Below, one piece after another: positions 17,671 to 26,952 of a DNA stretch of 64,000 nt; positions within the stretch are counted from its first letter, which is position 1; every line of letters starts with the position of its first letter. The stretch covers positions 248,001-312,000 of the forward strand of contig NZ_JAKCFI010000009.1 in NCBI RefSeq assembly GCF_021412625.1, given 5' to 3'. The notes under the pieces were generated by a model, which saw only the letters and a list, made by a program, of their open reading frames with translations, was not told the DNA's origin and did no database searches. This DNA comes from Myxococcus stipitatus (GTDB lineage Bacteria; Myxococcota; Myxococcia; Myxococcales; Myxococcaceae). Made by a program: the position numbers and the translations under genes.

Positions 17671-18344
17671 GGCTCGCCGTGCTGCTGGAGATGCACAGCG
17701 CCCGCACGCACGAGCGCACCGACAATCCGAGTCCCAGCCGCCCCTCGACCTCTCTCGCGGCTTCCGCATCGACAGCCGCGCCTGGGCCATCCGCACATCC
17801 CCGTGGAAGCTGGGAGGGACGAGCCGGCCGTTCGACCTGGGCCGGAGCGCGCACCTGCGTGCAACACAGGCGGAGGAGGCTCCTAACCACTGGTAACCAC
17901 TGCGCCAGACAGCGTTCCGGCAGGAATCGAACCCGGCTGCACGGCCCGCCCCCGTGACGAGGGACCACGGGGTGGGCCTCTTCCATCAGGGGCAGCTGAT
18001 GAACGATGGCCACTTCCGTCTGGCGGGCGGGCTCCAGTACACGCAGCACGCCCTCTCTAGGGTCGAGGTGGGCGCGGTGCACGAGACGGAGCCCCGGGCG
18101 TTCCTCCCCATGACGGGGCCGCGGGTCGCTCCTATCCCTCCTTCATCAGGGATGGGTCGCCGAGCGTGCGCGCCTTGATTGCCCTCCCCGAGACGCCAGG
18201 TGGACGCGGAGTCCCGGGGGCCCCGGGGGTACGAGGTGGGAGTCGCCCTGACGCGCAAGTTCCCCTTCGGGCTGTAAGAACGCCAGCGGCAGGGACATCC
18301 GGGCTCTTCCCTCCCGTCCGGGCGGTGCTATCAAGCACCGCATC
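17671..18344. other. Degraded region between transposase stub and ileS
   Basis: No intact gene is supported. On the plus strand 17680-17735 reads WLAVLLEMHSARTHER in one frame, 17760-17895 reads RAWAIRTSPWKLGGTSRPFD in another with a stop at 17896, and 17960-18110 reads GVGLFHQGQLMNDGHFRLA in a third. These look like pieces of one or two former genes broken by shifts, but I cannot name a family with certainty. The last ~80 bases must hold the ileS promoter and leader. Confidence 0.4.
18322..18341 (+). promoter_or_regulatory. Hairpin (or extended -10) abutting the ileS start codon
   Basis: A perfect 8-bp inverted repeat (18322-18329 with 18334-18341, loop ATCA) ends three bases before the ATG, where a Shine-Dalgarno site would be; none is present. 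In RNA this would be a stable GC-rich hairpin. The same bases contain TGCTATCAA, which fits an extended -10 promoter and would give a nearly leaderless mRNA. I cannot choose between the two readings. Confidence 0.45.
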
Positions 18345-21300
18345 ATGCCCCAGACGCCCCCTTCCCTGTTCGACCCGGTCCCCGCGGAGATGGACTTCCC
18401 GGCCGAGGAGCGCCGCATCCTCGCCTTCTGGAAGGACCGTCGAATCTTCGAGCGTTCGCTCGAGGCGCGCGAGGGGGCACCCAGCTTCGTCTTCTACGAG
18501 GGCCCGCCCACCGCCAACGGCCTGCCCCACAACGGCCACGTCCTCACCCGCGTCATCAAGGACCTGTTCCCCCGCTACCAGTCCATGCGCGGCAAGTTCG
18601 TGCCCCGCAAGGCGGGCTGGGACACCCACGGCCTGCCCGTGGAGGTGGAGGTGGAGAAGGAGCTGCGTATTCACGGCAAGGCGGAGATCGAACGCTATGG
18701 CGTGGAGCCCTTCACCGAGCGCTGCATCGAGTCCGTCTTCCGCTACACCTCCGAATGGGAGCGGCTCACCGAGCGCATCGGCTTCTGGGTGGACCTGAAG
18801 GACGCCTACGTCACCTATCACCGCGGCTTCGTGGAGAGCGTGTGGTGGGCGCTGGCGGAGCTGTTCCGCAAGGGCCTGCTGTACCAGGGCCACAAGGTGG
18901 TGTGGTGGTGGCCGCAGGGCGGCACCGCGCTGAGCGCCGCCGAGGTGGGCCTGGGCTACAAGACGGTGGACGACCCGAGCGTCTTCGTCGCCTTCCCCCT
19001 GCGCGACACCCCGGACACCGCGCTGCTCATCTGGACGACGACCCCCTGGACGCTGCCGTCCAACATGTTCGCCGCCGTCAACCCGGACGTGGACTACGTC
19101 ACGGTGGACGCCGGGGACCGCAAGCTCGTCGTCGCCGCCGCGCTGCGCGAGGAGCTGGCGAAGAAGCTCAAGAAGGACCTGCCCGTGCTCACCACGCGCA
19201 AGGGCCGCGAGCTGGTGGGCCTGCGCTACACGCCCCCGTTCGACACGTACTTCGGCCGCGAGGGCGACACGCGCCTGGCCTTGAAGGACGGCGGCCAGGA
19301 CGCGCGGGCCTGGCGCGTGCTGGCCGCGGACTTCGTCACGCTCACCAGCGGCACGGGCATCGTCCACATCGCGCCCGCCTTCGGCGAGGACGACTACGAG
19401 GCGTTCCGCAAGGACCGCGCGCGCTTCGCGAAGCCGGAGGACGCGGAGCTGTTCTGCGCCGTGAAGTCGGACGGCACCTTCTCCGACGAGGTGCCCCTGG
19501 TCGCCGGCAGGTTCGTGAAGGACGCGGACAAGGACATCCAGCGCAACCTCAAGGAGCGGGGCCTGCTGCTCGTCACCGAGCAGTACAAGCACGAGTACCC
19601 GTTCTGCTGGCGCGCGGATGACGACCCGCTCATCCAGTTCGCCCGGCCCGCCTGGTACATCCGCACCACGGCGGTGAAGGACCGCGCCATCGCCAACAAC
19701 CGCGCGGTCAACTGGGTGCCGGAGCACATCAAGGAGGGCCGCTTCGGCGACTTCCTGGCCAACAACGTGGACTGGGCCCTGTCGCGCGAGCGCTACTGGG
19801 GCACGCCCCTGCCGCTGTGGATCCACTCGGAGACGGGCGAGGTGGAGGCCATCCCCTCGCTCCAGGCGCTGCGGGAGAAGCCCGGCAGCAACCTGGCCGC
19901 GGTGGAGGCGGAGCTGGCGGTGTTCCTGGCCGGCAAGCCGCACGAGTCCAACGCCCGTCACCTCATCGTCCACAAGCCGTGGATCGACAAGGTGACGTAC
20001 GAGAAGCCGGGCACCCCGGGCCGCTTCCAGCGCGTGCCGGAGGTGGTGGACGTGTGGTTCGACTCCGGCTGCATGCCCTTCGCGCAGTGGGGCTTCCCGC
20101 ACGCGCCGGGCTCGCACGACATCTTCAACAAGGCCTTCCCCGCCGACTTCATCTCCGAGGCCATCGACCAGACGCGCGGCTGGTTCTACTCGCTGCTGAT
20201 GGTGAGCACGCTCGTCTTCGACGAGGAGACGCAGGCGCGCATGGGCCTGACGCCCGAGCGCGGCTGGCCCCACCCGTACAAGAGCTGCATCGTGCTGGGC
20301 CACGTCTCCGACAAGGAGGGCCGCAAGGAGTCCAAGTCCAAGGGCAACTACACGCCTCCCGAAATCATCCTCGACGAGGTGCGCATGGACTTCGCGGTGC
20401 TGTCCGCCGCGGAGGCGGGCGTGCCCGCGGAGGCCGGCGCGGCGCTCATCGCCCGCGAGGACCTGGAGGGGCTGGACCTGGTCGAGGGCACCAGGGTGCG
20501 GCTGTTCCGGTCGGACCGGCCGGACGTCGCCATCACCGTGCCGCTCAAGGTGCACAAGAAGCTCAAGCGCCGCGTGGTGCTGCTGGACGCCAAGGAGCTG
20601 AAGACGCTGGACGTGGCGCCGTCCGCCAAGGGCGCCAGCGTCATGCCGGTGGAGGTGCCCCGGCTGGCGCCCTCCGAGCGCGTGGTGGTGAAGGACCCGT
20701 CCGCCAAGGCCCCGGGCGCGGACGCGTTCCGGTGGTTCTTCTACGCGGCGAGCCCCACGTGGTCCAACACGCGCCACTCGCTGGCGAACGTGCGGCTGTT
20801 GCAGAAGGACTTCCAGATCAAGCTGCGCAACGTCTATTCGTTCTTCACCATCTACGCGAACATCGACGGGTTCGACCCGGCGGAGGGCAACCGGGACGCG
20901 AAGGAGGCGCCGTGGCGGGCGGTGCGCCACGCCAAGGGGTGGCGCGAGGTGAAGGCGCGGCCCATGCTGGACCAGTGGATGCTGTCGGAGGTCCAGCTGG
21001 CGCTGCGCGACGTGGAGAAGGCGCTGGACACCTATCAGGTCTACGACGCCGCCCAGCGGCTGGTGGCCCTGGTGGACGCGCTCTCCAACTGGTTCCTGCG
21101 CCGCAGCCGCGAGCGGTACTGGACGCCCGGCTTCGAGCAGGACAAGCGCGACGCGTACTTCACGCTCTACGAGGCGCTCACCACCATCACCGCCATGGCC
21201 GCGCCGTTCATCCCGTTCTTCGCGGACGAGATGTGGGGCAACCTGGTGCGCAAGCCCTGGCCCGCGACGCAGCCGGAGAGCGTGCACCTGGCGGACTTCC

Positions 21301-22088
21301 CCCACGTCGATGCGTCGCTCATCGACGCGGAGCTGGCGGCGGACATGGCCGCGGTGCGGGACCTGGTGTCGGCGGGGCACAAGGTGCGCACGGACAACAA
21401 GCTCAAGGGCCGTCAGCCGCTCGCGCGCGCGGACATCATCCTCGCGCGGCAGGACATGGCGCAGCGGCTGGCCAGCTACCAGGGCCTGCTCGCCGACGAG
21501 CTGAACGTCCACGAGGTGCGCTTCGTGGAGCCGGGCAGCAAGGACGCGGACGTGGTGCGCTTCCGCGTGCGGCCCAACCTGCGCGCGGTGGGCGGGCGGC
21601 TGGGGCCCAAGCTGGCGCCGGTGCGCAAGGCCTTCGACTCCGGTGACGGTCGCGCGCTGCACCGCGAGCTGCTCCAGACGGGCAAGGTGGTGATGAACCT
21701 CGCCGGCGAGGAGCTGGTGTTCACCGGCGAGGACCTGGAGACGCTGGTGGAGGCCAACCCCGGCTACGCGGCGGCGGGCACCGGCACGGGCGTGGTGGTG
21801 CTGCACACGGAGCTGACGGAGGCGCTGGTCGACGAGGGCCTCGTCAACGAGCTGCTCGCCCGCGTGCAGGGCGCGCGCAAGGACCTGGAGCTGGGCTACA
21901 CGGACCGCATCCGCCTGTGGGTGGACGGCGACGCGCGCGTCCTGCGCGTGACGGACGCGGGGCGCGAGCTGATTGCCCGCGAGACGCTCGCCGCCGACAT
22001 CCACGTGGGGCCCGAGGGCCTCACGGGGACGGAGGAGGAGGTCCAGCTCAACGGCCTGCCCGCGCGCATCCGCGTCGAGCGGGTCTGA
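18345..22088 (+). CDS. ileS: Isoleucyl-tRNA synthetase
   Basis: 1247 residues; most IleRS have 930-1070. It charges tRNA-Ile and edits mischarged Val. The class I HIGH motif is H62-N-G-H65 after GPPTANGLP, and the KMSKS motif is K661-E-S-K-S665. The CP1 editing domain lies between them (WTTTPWTLPSN, TSGTGIVHIAPAFGEDDYE). The sequence style is that of the eukaryote-like type 2 enzymes, which tend to resist mupirocin (family knowledge). After the KMSKS loop about 110 residues (about 680-790) are inserted before GADAFRWFFYAASP, which normally follows within ~15 residues. The anticodon-binding domain and C-terminal region follow (TDNKLKGRQPLARA, DELNVHEVRF). The start keeps the family-typical SLFDPV segment. 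Confidence 0.96.
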   Translation: MPQTPPSLFDPVPAEMDFPAEERRILAFWKDRRIFERSLEAREGAPSFVFYEGPPTANGLPHNGHVLTRVIKDLFPRYQSMRGKFVPRKAGWDTHGLPVEVEVEKELRIHGKAEIERYGVEPFTERCIESVFRYTSEWERLTERIGFWVDLKDAYVTYHRGFVESVWWALAELFRKGLLYQGHKVVWWWPQGGTALSAAEVGLGYKTVDDPSVFVAFPLRDTPDTALLIWTTTPWTLPSNMFAAVNPDVDYVTVDAGDRKLVVAAALREELAKKLKKDLPVLTTRKGRELVGLRYTPPFDTYFGREGDTRLALKDGGQDARAWRVLAADFVTLTSGTGIVHIAPAFGEDDYEAFRKDRARFAKPEDAELFCAVKSDGTFSDEVPLVAGRFVKDADKDIQRNLKERGLLLVTEQYKHEYPFCWRADDDPLIQFARPAWYIRTTAVKDRAIANNRAVNWVPEHIKEGRFGDFLANNVDWALSRERYWGTPLPLWIHSETGEVEAIPSLQALREKPGSNLAAVEAELAVFLAGKPHESNARHLIVHKPWIDKVTYEKPGTPGRFQRVPEVVDVWFDSGCMPFAQWGFPHAPGSHDIFNKAFPADFISEAIDQTRGWFYSLLMVSTLVFDEETQARMGLTPERGWPHPYKSCIVLGHVSDKEGRKESKSKGNYTPPEIILDEVRMDFAVLSAAEAGVPAEAGAALIAREDLEGLDLVEGTRVRLFRSDRPDVAITVPLKVHKKLKRRVVLLDAKELKTLDVAPSAKGASVMPVEVPRLAPSERVVVKDPSAKAPGADAFRWFFYAASPTWSNTRHSLANVRLLQKDFQIKLRNVYSFFTIYANIDGFDPAEGNRDAKEAPWRAVRHAKGWREVKARPMLDQWMLSEVQLALRDVEKALDTYQVYDAAQRLVALVDALSNWFLRRSRERYWTPGFEQDKRDAYFTLYEALTTITAMAAPFIPFFADEMWGNLVRKPWPATQPESVHLADFPHVDASLIDAELAADMAAVRDLVSAGHKVRTDNKLKGRQPLARADIILARQDMAQRLASYQGLLADELNVHEVRFVEPGSKDADVVRFRVRPNLRAVGGRLGPKLAPVRKAFDSGDGRALHRELLQTGKVVMNLAGEELVFTGEDLETLVEANPGYAAAGTGTGVVVLHTELTEALVDEGLVNELLARVQGARKDLELGYTDRIRLWVDGDARVLRVTDAGRELIARETLAADIHVGPEGLTGTEEEVQLNGLPARIRVERV

Positions 22089-22211
22089 CCCTTCCTCGGC
22101 CGCGGGGCCCACCAGGTCCCGTGGCCCAGGATGTCGGACGGGGAAGCGTCCGTCAGCGGGCGGTGCTCGGGACGATCTGGGCATCGGCGCCCTGCCCCGT
22201 GGACCTCATCA

Positions 22212-22242
22212 GGACAAGGGGCGAGACGAAGGCCCCTTGTCC
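22212..22242. terminator. Hairpin terminator between ileS and the antiporter operon
   Basis: An 11-bp perfect inverted repeat (22212-22222 with 22232-22242, loop 9) lies between two convergent units. It can serve both strands; no U-tract is seen. Confidence 0.6.
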
Positions 22243-22289
22243 CACGAGCCTGGGTGCGTGTCTTCGGGCTGCCAGCCGAGCGCACGCCG

Positions 22290-24053
22290 TCACGGGGCCG
22301 AGCGAGCCACGAGGTACAGGAACACGCCGAGGAACAGGAGCAGCGCGAGCCCCACGTGGCTGAGCTGACGCAGGTTCGCCTCGCCATCGTCGGCCTCGTG
22401 CAGCAGCTTCGCTCGCAGCCGGGCGAAGCGGTCCAGCATGCGGTCACCCCAGGTCTCCTCCTCGGGCTCCGGCACGACCTGGTCCGTCTCGCGCGTCATG
22501 AAGGCCCACACCGGGTGGACCAGCCGCTCCACGAACCACAACAGGTCCCCTGGTGGCACCTCGGGCACGCGCCACGCGCGGCGCCGCGCGAAGAGCACCG
22601 CGAGCACACTCAGCAGGAGGCCGAGCAGCACGGGCCAGGCCGCGGACACCAGGTTCTTCGCCTCGAGCAGGGGCGGCAGCTCCGCCGCTCCCACCGGCGG
22701 CCTCAGGAACACGCCCGTGTCCACCGCCAACAGGAGCACCCAGGACGCGAGGAGGACACCCGCTCCCCCCTTCCCTTCCTTCGCTGTCCCCGGGACGACG
22801 CGCACCAGGAAGCGGGCCATGATGAGGCTGCTCCCCACCGCGGCCAACGACAGCAGCGTCGGCAGCGCGTCCGACGCATGCGCGGCGGCCTCCGCGGACT
22901 TGAGCGTCAGCTTCGCCCACGCGCCGCTCGTCAGCGGCGCCCCGGCAATCTCCAACGCGGCCCACCCCAGCCCCACCAGCACCACCGCGCCCCGCCAGCC
23001 GCCCCTCCCCGTGGCTGGCAGCAGCCCCGTGCCGAGGAACAGGAGCCCCTTGGCCAGCGAATGGTGCGTGGCATAGACGAGGACCGCGACGACGAGCGCG
23101 GACGCGGCCTCGGGCGCCCCCAGCGCCAACCCCACCGCGAGGGTGAGGAACCCCATCTGGCTGATGCTGGAGTAGGCCAGTACGGCCTTGGCATCCCGCT
23201 GCGTGAGCCCCACGGCGACGCCATAGAACGCGGACGCCAGCCCCACCACGACACACACCGAGCCCACCCCCACCAGACTCGCGAACCCCAGGGGCAGGAA
23301 CCGCAGCCAGCCCAGCACGCCCACCTTGATGATGGTGCCGCTGAGCACCGCGCTCGCGGGCGTCGGCGCCACCGGGTGCGCCAGCGGGAGCCACAGGTGC
23401 AGGGGAATGGCGCCCACCTTCACGCCGAACCCCACGAGGATGAGCGCGCTGATGAGGTCGCGATGGGGTGACTGCGCCACCCACCGTGGCACCTCCGCCA
23501 ACGCCAGGTCGATGCGCGTCCCCGCGATGAGGAAGAAGGCCGCCAGCAGGAGCGCCTCCCCCAGCAGCGCCATGACCAGGTAGACGCGCGCGGCGCGGGC
23601 GGCGCGGGGCGTGCGCTCGTGGACGACGAGCCCATACGCACAGAACGTCATCATGGCGAAGAAGAGGTAGAAGCTCGCGACGTCCTGCGCGAGCACCGCC
23701 CCGACGTTCCCCATCAGCGTCGAGAGGAAGAAGCCCCAGAAGGACACGCGGTGCCCATCCTCGCGCAGGTACCCATGCGCGAAGAGCCCGGACAGCAGCC
23801 ACAACGCCCCGGTGAAGAGCAGGAAGGTGCGCGTGATTTCGTCGTCCGCGTACAGCCGCATCCCCAGCAGCACGGGCTTCCAGTCGACAGGCGTCCCCGA
23901 CGCCAACGCCAGCCACACCGTGGGCAGCGCGGCCCAGGGCGCCAACCACAGGGCCACCGCGCGCGACGTGGGCCACATCACCCCCAGCGTCAACACCAGC
24001 GGCACACCGAGCGCCGCGATGACCGGGAGCGAGTCCACGACGAAGGCGCTCAC
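22290..24053 (-). CDS. Mrp-type antiporter third NuoL/M/N-like subunit (lacks TM5 glutamate)
   Basis: 587 residues from a GTG at 24053 that overlaps the previous stop as GTGA. It is a polytopic membrane protein of the proton-conducting transporter family, with lysines in GFGVKVGAIPLHLWLP and SGTIIKVGVLGWLR and a C-terminal extension (RMLDRFARLRAKL) ending in one more membrane helix. The key glutamate in TM5, present in the two sister subunits as LELMT and YEMLT, is replaced by Ala133 in FFAMMTF. This residue is essential for ion transfer in NuoL/M/N and MrpA/D. So this subunit may be structural or may use another residue. It is the last gene of the operon and takes the place of a split MrpA large subunit. 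Confidence 0.85.
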   Translation of the reverse strand: MSAFVVDSLPVIAALGVPLVLTLGVMWPTSRAVALWLAPWAALPTVWLALASGTPVDWKPVLLGMRLYADDEITRTFLLFTGALWLLSGLFAHGYLREDGHRVSFWGFFLSTLMGNVGAVLAQDVASFYLFFAMMTFCAYGLVVHERTPRAARAARVYLVMALLGEALLLAAFFLIAGTRIDLALAEVPRWVAQSPHRDLISALILVGFGVKVGAIPLHLWLPLAHPVAPTPASAVLSGTIIKVGVLGWLRFLPLGFASLVGVGSVCVVVGLASAFYGVAVGLTQRDAKAVLAYSSISQMGFLTLAVGLALGAPEAASALVVAVLVYATHHSLAKGLLFLGTGLLPATGRGGWRGAVVLVGLGWAALEIAGAPLTSGAWAKLTLKSAEAAAHASDALPTLLSLAAVGSSLIMARFLVRVVPGTAKEGKGGAGVLLASWVLLLAVDTGVFLRPPVGAAELPPLLEAKNLVSAAWPVLLGLLLSVLAVLFARRRAWRVPEVPPGDLLWFVERLVHPVWAFMTRETDQVVPEPEEETWGDRMLDRFARLRAKLLHEADDGEANLRQLSHVGLALLLFLGVFLYLVARSAP

Positions 24054-25531
24054 GGCCGGAACTCGCGCTCGGTGATGAGCTTCGTCCACCCCAGCGGGCT
24101 CAGCTCCGCGCCCGCGAACAGACCCGCCGCCAGGGACAACAGGGCCGTCGCCACCGTGGGCAACAGCAACGCGGGCCCCACCTCCCAGCGCCGGGCCTTG
24201 GGCGCCCACGGCTCGACCGGAGACTGGAACCACGCCGTGTAGAGGATGGGCAGGAAGTAGCCGGCGTTGAGCAACGTGCTCATCAGCAGCACCGCCACCA
24301 ACCAGGGCTCCCGCGCCTCCAGGGCGCCGATGCCCAGGTACCACTTGGTGATGAAGCCCGCGACCGGCGGAATGCCAATCATCCCCAGCGCGCCGACGGT
24401 GAAGGCCGCCATGGTGAGCGGCATCCTCCGCCCCACCCCCCGCAGCTCCGTCACCCGATGCACGTGCAGCTCCTCCGCCAGGTTCCCCGCGCAGAAGAAC
24501 AACGTGATCTTCATCAACCCCTGATGCACCAGGTGGACCAGCCCGCCAATCGTGGACACCGAACCGAAGATGGAGACGCCGACGACGATGTACGCGACCT
24601 GGCTCACGGTGGAGTACGCCAGCCGTCGCTTCAGGTCCCCTTGCTGGAGCGCGCGCAGCGAGCCGTAGAGGATGGTGACCGCCGCCACCACCGCGAGCGG
24701 GTGCAGCACGCCCAGGTCATGGACCAGGTACACGCCGAAGACGTCGTAGATGACGCGGGTGATGCCGAAGGCGCCGGCCTTCACCACCGCGACCGCGTGC
24801 AGCAGCGCGCTGACCGGCGCGGGCGCCACCATGGCCACCGGCAGCCACCCGTGAAAAGGCACCAACGCCGCCTTCACCGCCAACCCGCCGATGAGCAACG
24901 CGAAGGCCACCGTCAGCTCCACGTGACGCCCCGCCACCCCGTCCAGCGCGCCGCCCTCCGTGAACTCCACCGAGCCCGCGAGCGTGTACAGCAGCGCCAC
25001 CCCCGCCAGCAGCAGCGTGGCGCCGCTCAACGTGTAGCGCAGGTAGACGTTGCCCGCGCGCAGCGCCTCCGGCGTCCCCCGGTGGATGACGAGCGGGTAC
25101 GTCGACAGCGTCAGCATCTCGTAGAACAGGAAGAAGGTGACGAGGTTGCCCGCCATGGCGATGCCCATGGTCGAGGCGACACACAGGGAGAAGAAGCCGA
25201 AGAAGCGGCTGCGGTGGGGCGTGCCCTCCAGGTAGCCCACCGCGTAGATGGTGGTGACGAACCACAGCACCGCGGACAACGTGATGAACAGCAGGCTGAA
25301 GGTGTCCGCGCGCAGCACCAGGTCCGCATTGGGAAGGAACGTCACCCGCGTCTCGTACCGGCGCCCGTGGAACACGCCCCAGGCCATGGCGGCGGTCAGC
25401 AGCAGCTTCGTCACCGCGGCGGTGAGGTTGAGCAGGGTGCGCGGGACGCGCTGCTCCTCGGCGAGCAGGAAGATGACCAGCCCGGGGAGCAACGAGCTGA
25501 GCAGCACCGCCATCGGCAGCCAGGTGTTCAT
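24050..25531 (-). CDS. mrpD: Mrp-type cation/proton antiporter subunit D (second NuoL/M/N-like)
   Basis: 493 residues; its ATG at 25531 overlaps the previous stop by four bases. It is a member of the proton-conducting transporter family with about 14 membrane helices. The TM5 glutamate E138 is present in FFLFYEMLTLS, the TM7 lysine in LAVKAALVPFHGWLP, and SALLHAVAVVKAGAF is the motif typical of MrpD. The protein forms part of a membrane complex that exchanges Na+ or K+ for protons. Which of the three sister subunits is the true MrpD cannot be settled by eye; this one has the best match at the HAVAVVKAG helix. Confidence 0.87.
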   Translation of the reverse strand: MNTWLPMAVLLSSLLPGLVIFLLAEEQRVPRTLLNLTAAVTKLLLTAAMAWGVFHGRRYETRVTFLPNADLVLRADTFSLLFITLSAVLWFVTTIYAVGYLEGTPHRSRFFGFFSLCVASTMGIAMAGNLVTFFLFYEMLTLSTYPLVIHRGTPEALRAGNVYLRYTLSGATLLLAGVALLYTLAGSVEFTEGGALDGVAGRHVELTVAFALLIGGLAVKAALVPFHGWLPVAMVAPAPVSALLHAVAVVKAGAFGITRVIYDVFGVYLVHDLGVLHPLAVVAAVTILYGSLRALQQGDLKRRLAYSTVSQVAYIVVGVSIFGSVSTIGGLVHLVHQGLMKITLFFCAGNLAEELHVHRVTELRGVGRRMPLTMAAFTVGALGMIGIPPVAGFITKWYLGIGALEAREPWLVAVLLMSTLLNAGYFLPILYTAWFQSPVEPWAPKARRWEVGPALLLPTVATALLSLAAGLFAGAELSPLGWTKLITEREFRP

Positions 25532-26952
25532 CGCGCCGTCCCCACCGCCAGCAGCTCCAGCGGGAACCAGGGCACCAGCCCCAGCACCAACGCGATGAGC
25601 GCCAGCGCCAGCGGCGCCAGCTCGTTGCCCAGGGGAATCGAGCGGACCTTCACGCCGGGGGGCAAGGGCAGGAACGAGCCCCGGAGGATGCGGAAGACAT
25701 ACGCCGACGCCAACAGCCCTCCCAGCAGGAGCACCAACCCCCACCACCACTGCCCCGTCCAGATGGACTCCTCCAGGAGGATCCACTTGGCGATGAAGCC
25801 ACCACTGGGCGGCATGCCAATCAGGCTGATGCCCCCCAGCGCCATGGCCAGGAACGTGAACGGCATGCGGTACGCCAGCCCCTGCACGCCCCCCAGCTCC
25901 GTGATTCCCACCGCCTGGTGGATGTTGCCCACCGCCACGAACATGGAGGCCTTCGCCGCGGCGTGGGAGACGACCAGGTACACCGCCCCCGTCCGGGCCC
26001 CCACGGTGGCCATGGGGAAGAACAGGAACATGTAGCCAATCTGCGCGACGCTCGAATACGCGACGACGCGCTTGAGCTGCGACTGGCTCAGCGCCAGCAG
26101 CGAGCCCCACAGCACCGCCGCCGCGCCCAGCACGCCCAGCAACTGCCCCACCTGCCAGTCGAGGATGGGCGTGAAGACCTCCAGCCATAGCCGCAGGAGC
26201 ACGTAGTACGAGCCCTTCGACACCAGCGCCGACAGGAGCGCGGTGACGGGCGTGGGCGCCCCCGTGTACGTCGGCGGCAGCCACACGTGGAGCGGGAACA
26301 GCGGCGTCTTGAGGCACAGCCCCAGCGTCATCAGCGCCGCGGCCACCCACGCCACCGGCCCCGGGGTGATGCGCTGCCCCAACAGCCCCAGGTCCAGCGC
26401 GGAGTAGACGCCGTAGAGCAGCGCCACGCCCAGCAGGTACAGGAGCGAGCCCGGCAGCGCGAAGAGCAGGTAGCGCAGCCCCGCGTCCAGCCCCGCCCGG
26501 TCGCGCCGCACGGCGATGAGGGCCACGGAGGCCAGCGTCATCAACTCCAGCGTCACGTAGAGGTTGAAGGCATCCGCCGACAGCACCAGCGCGTTGAGCG
26601 CGCACCAGACGAAGAGCCACAACGGCAGGAACTCGCGGTCCTCCCGGTCGCCCAGGTGGTCCAGCGCGTGGACGCTGATGAGCGGCCCCACCACGCCGAT
26701 GGTGAGCAGCATCAACACGGCCAGCCCGTCCGCGCGCCACTCGATGCCCAGGGGCGGCCCCCACCCGCCAATGGACTGGCGCAGCACCCCGCGCGTGGCC
26801 ACCTCCCAGGTGAGCATCACGGACGCGGCGAACGTCGCCACCGACGCGAGCCCCGCCACGACGCGCACCCCCTTGCGCCCCACCAGCAGCGCGAGCACCG
26901 CGCCCGCCAGGGGGAGTACGACCGGCCACGCCATCCAGGCCGTGGGGTTCAT
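25528..26952 (-). CDS. Mrp-type cation/proton antiporter subunit D (first NuoL/M/N-like)
   Basis: 474 residues from the ATG at 26952, overlapping the stop of the MrpC gene by four bases. It is a proton-conducting transporter family protein. E136 in LYVTLELMTLAS and the TM7 lysine in LCLKTPLFPLHVWLPPTYTG are both present, as is a lysine in LLSALVSKGSYYVLLRL. In Mbh-like operons the gene right after the MrpC homologue encodes MbhH/MrpD, so this position would be the canonical one. The following two genes are extra copies of the same family. It acts in the cytoplasmic membrane. Confidence 0.87.
   Translation of the reverse strand: MNPTAWMAWPVVLPLAGAVLALLVGRKGVRVVAGLASVATFAASVMLTWEVATRGVLRQSIGGWGPPLGIEWRADGLAVLMLLTIGVVGPLISVHALDHLGDREDREFLPLWLFVWCALNALVLSADAFNLYVTLELMTLASVALIAVRRDRAGLDAGLRYLLFALPGSLLYLLGVALLYGVYSALDLGLLGQRITPGPVAWVAAALMTLGLCLKTPLFPLHVWLPPTYTGAPTPVTALLSALVSKGSYYVLLRLWLEVFTPILDWQVGQLLGVLGAAAVLWGSLLALSQSQLKRVVAYSSVAQIGYMFLFFPMATVGARTGAVYLVVSHAAAKASMFVAVGNIHQAVGITELGGVQGLAYRMPFTFLAMALGGISLIGMPPSGGFIAKWILLEESIWTGQWWWGLVLLLGGLLASAYVFRILRGSFLPLPPGVKVRSIPLGNELAPLALALIALVLGLVPWFPLELLAVGTAR

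Noticed and set aside
17923-17933. tRNA-like T-loop on the minus strand (GGTTCGATTCC)
   Set aside because: The T-stem pairs only partly, the following bases do not pair with any 5' acceptor at the right distance, and no anticodon arm is seen. It could be a relic, but nothing supports a tRNA gene or attachment site.
18245-18344. T-box or riboswitch before ileS
   Set aside because: Only about 100 bases and one short hairpin lie there; no T-box consensus or specifier loop is visible, and these elements are rare in this lineage.
18132-22184. Very long minus-strand open frame (about 1350 codons)
   Set aside because: It lies opposite ileS and has no domain-like sequence.
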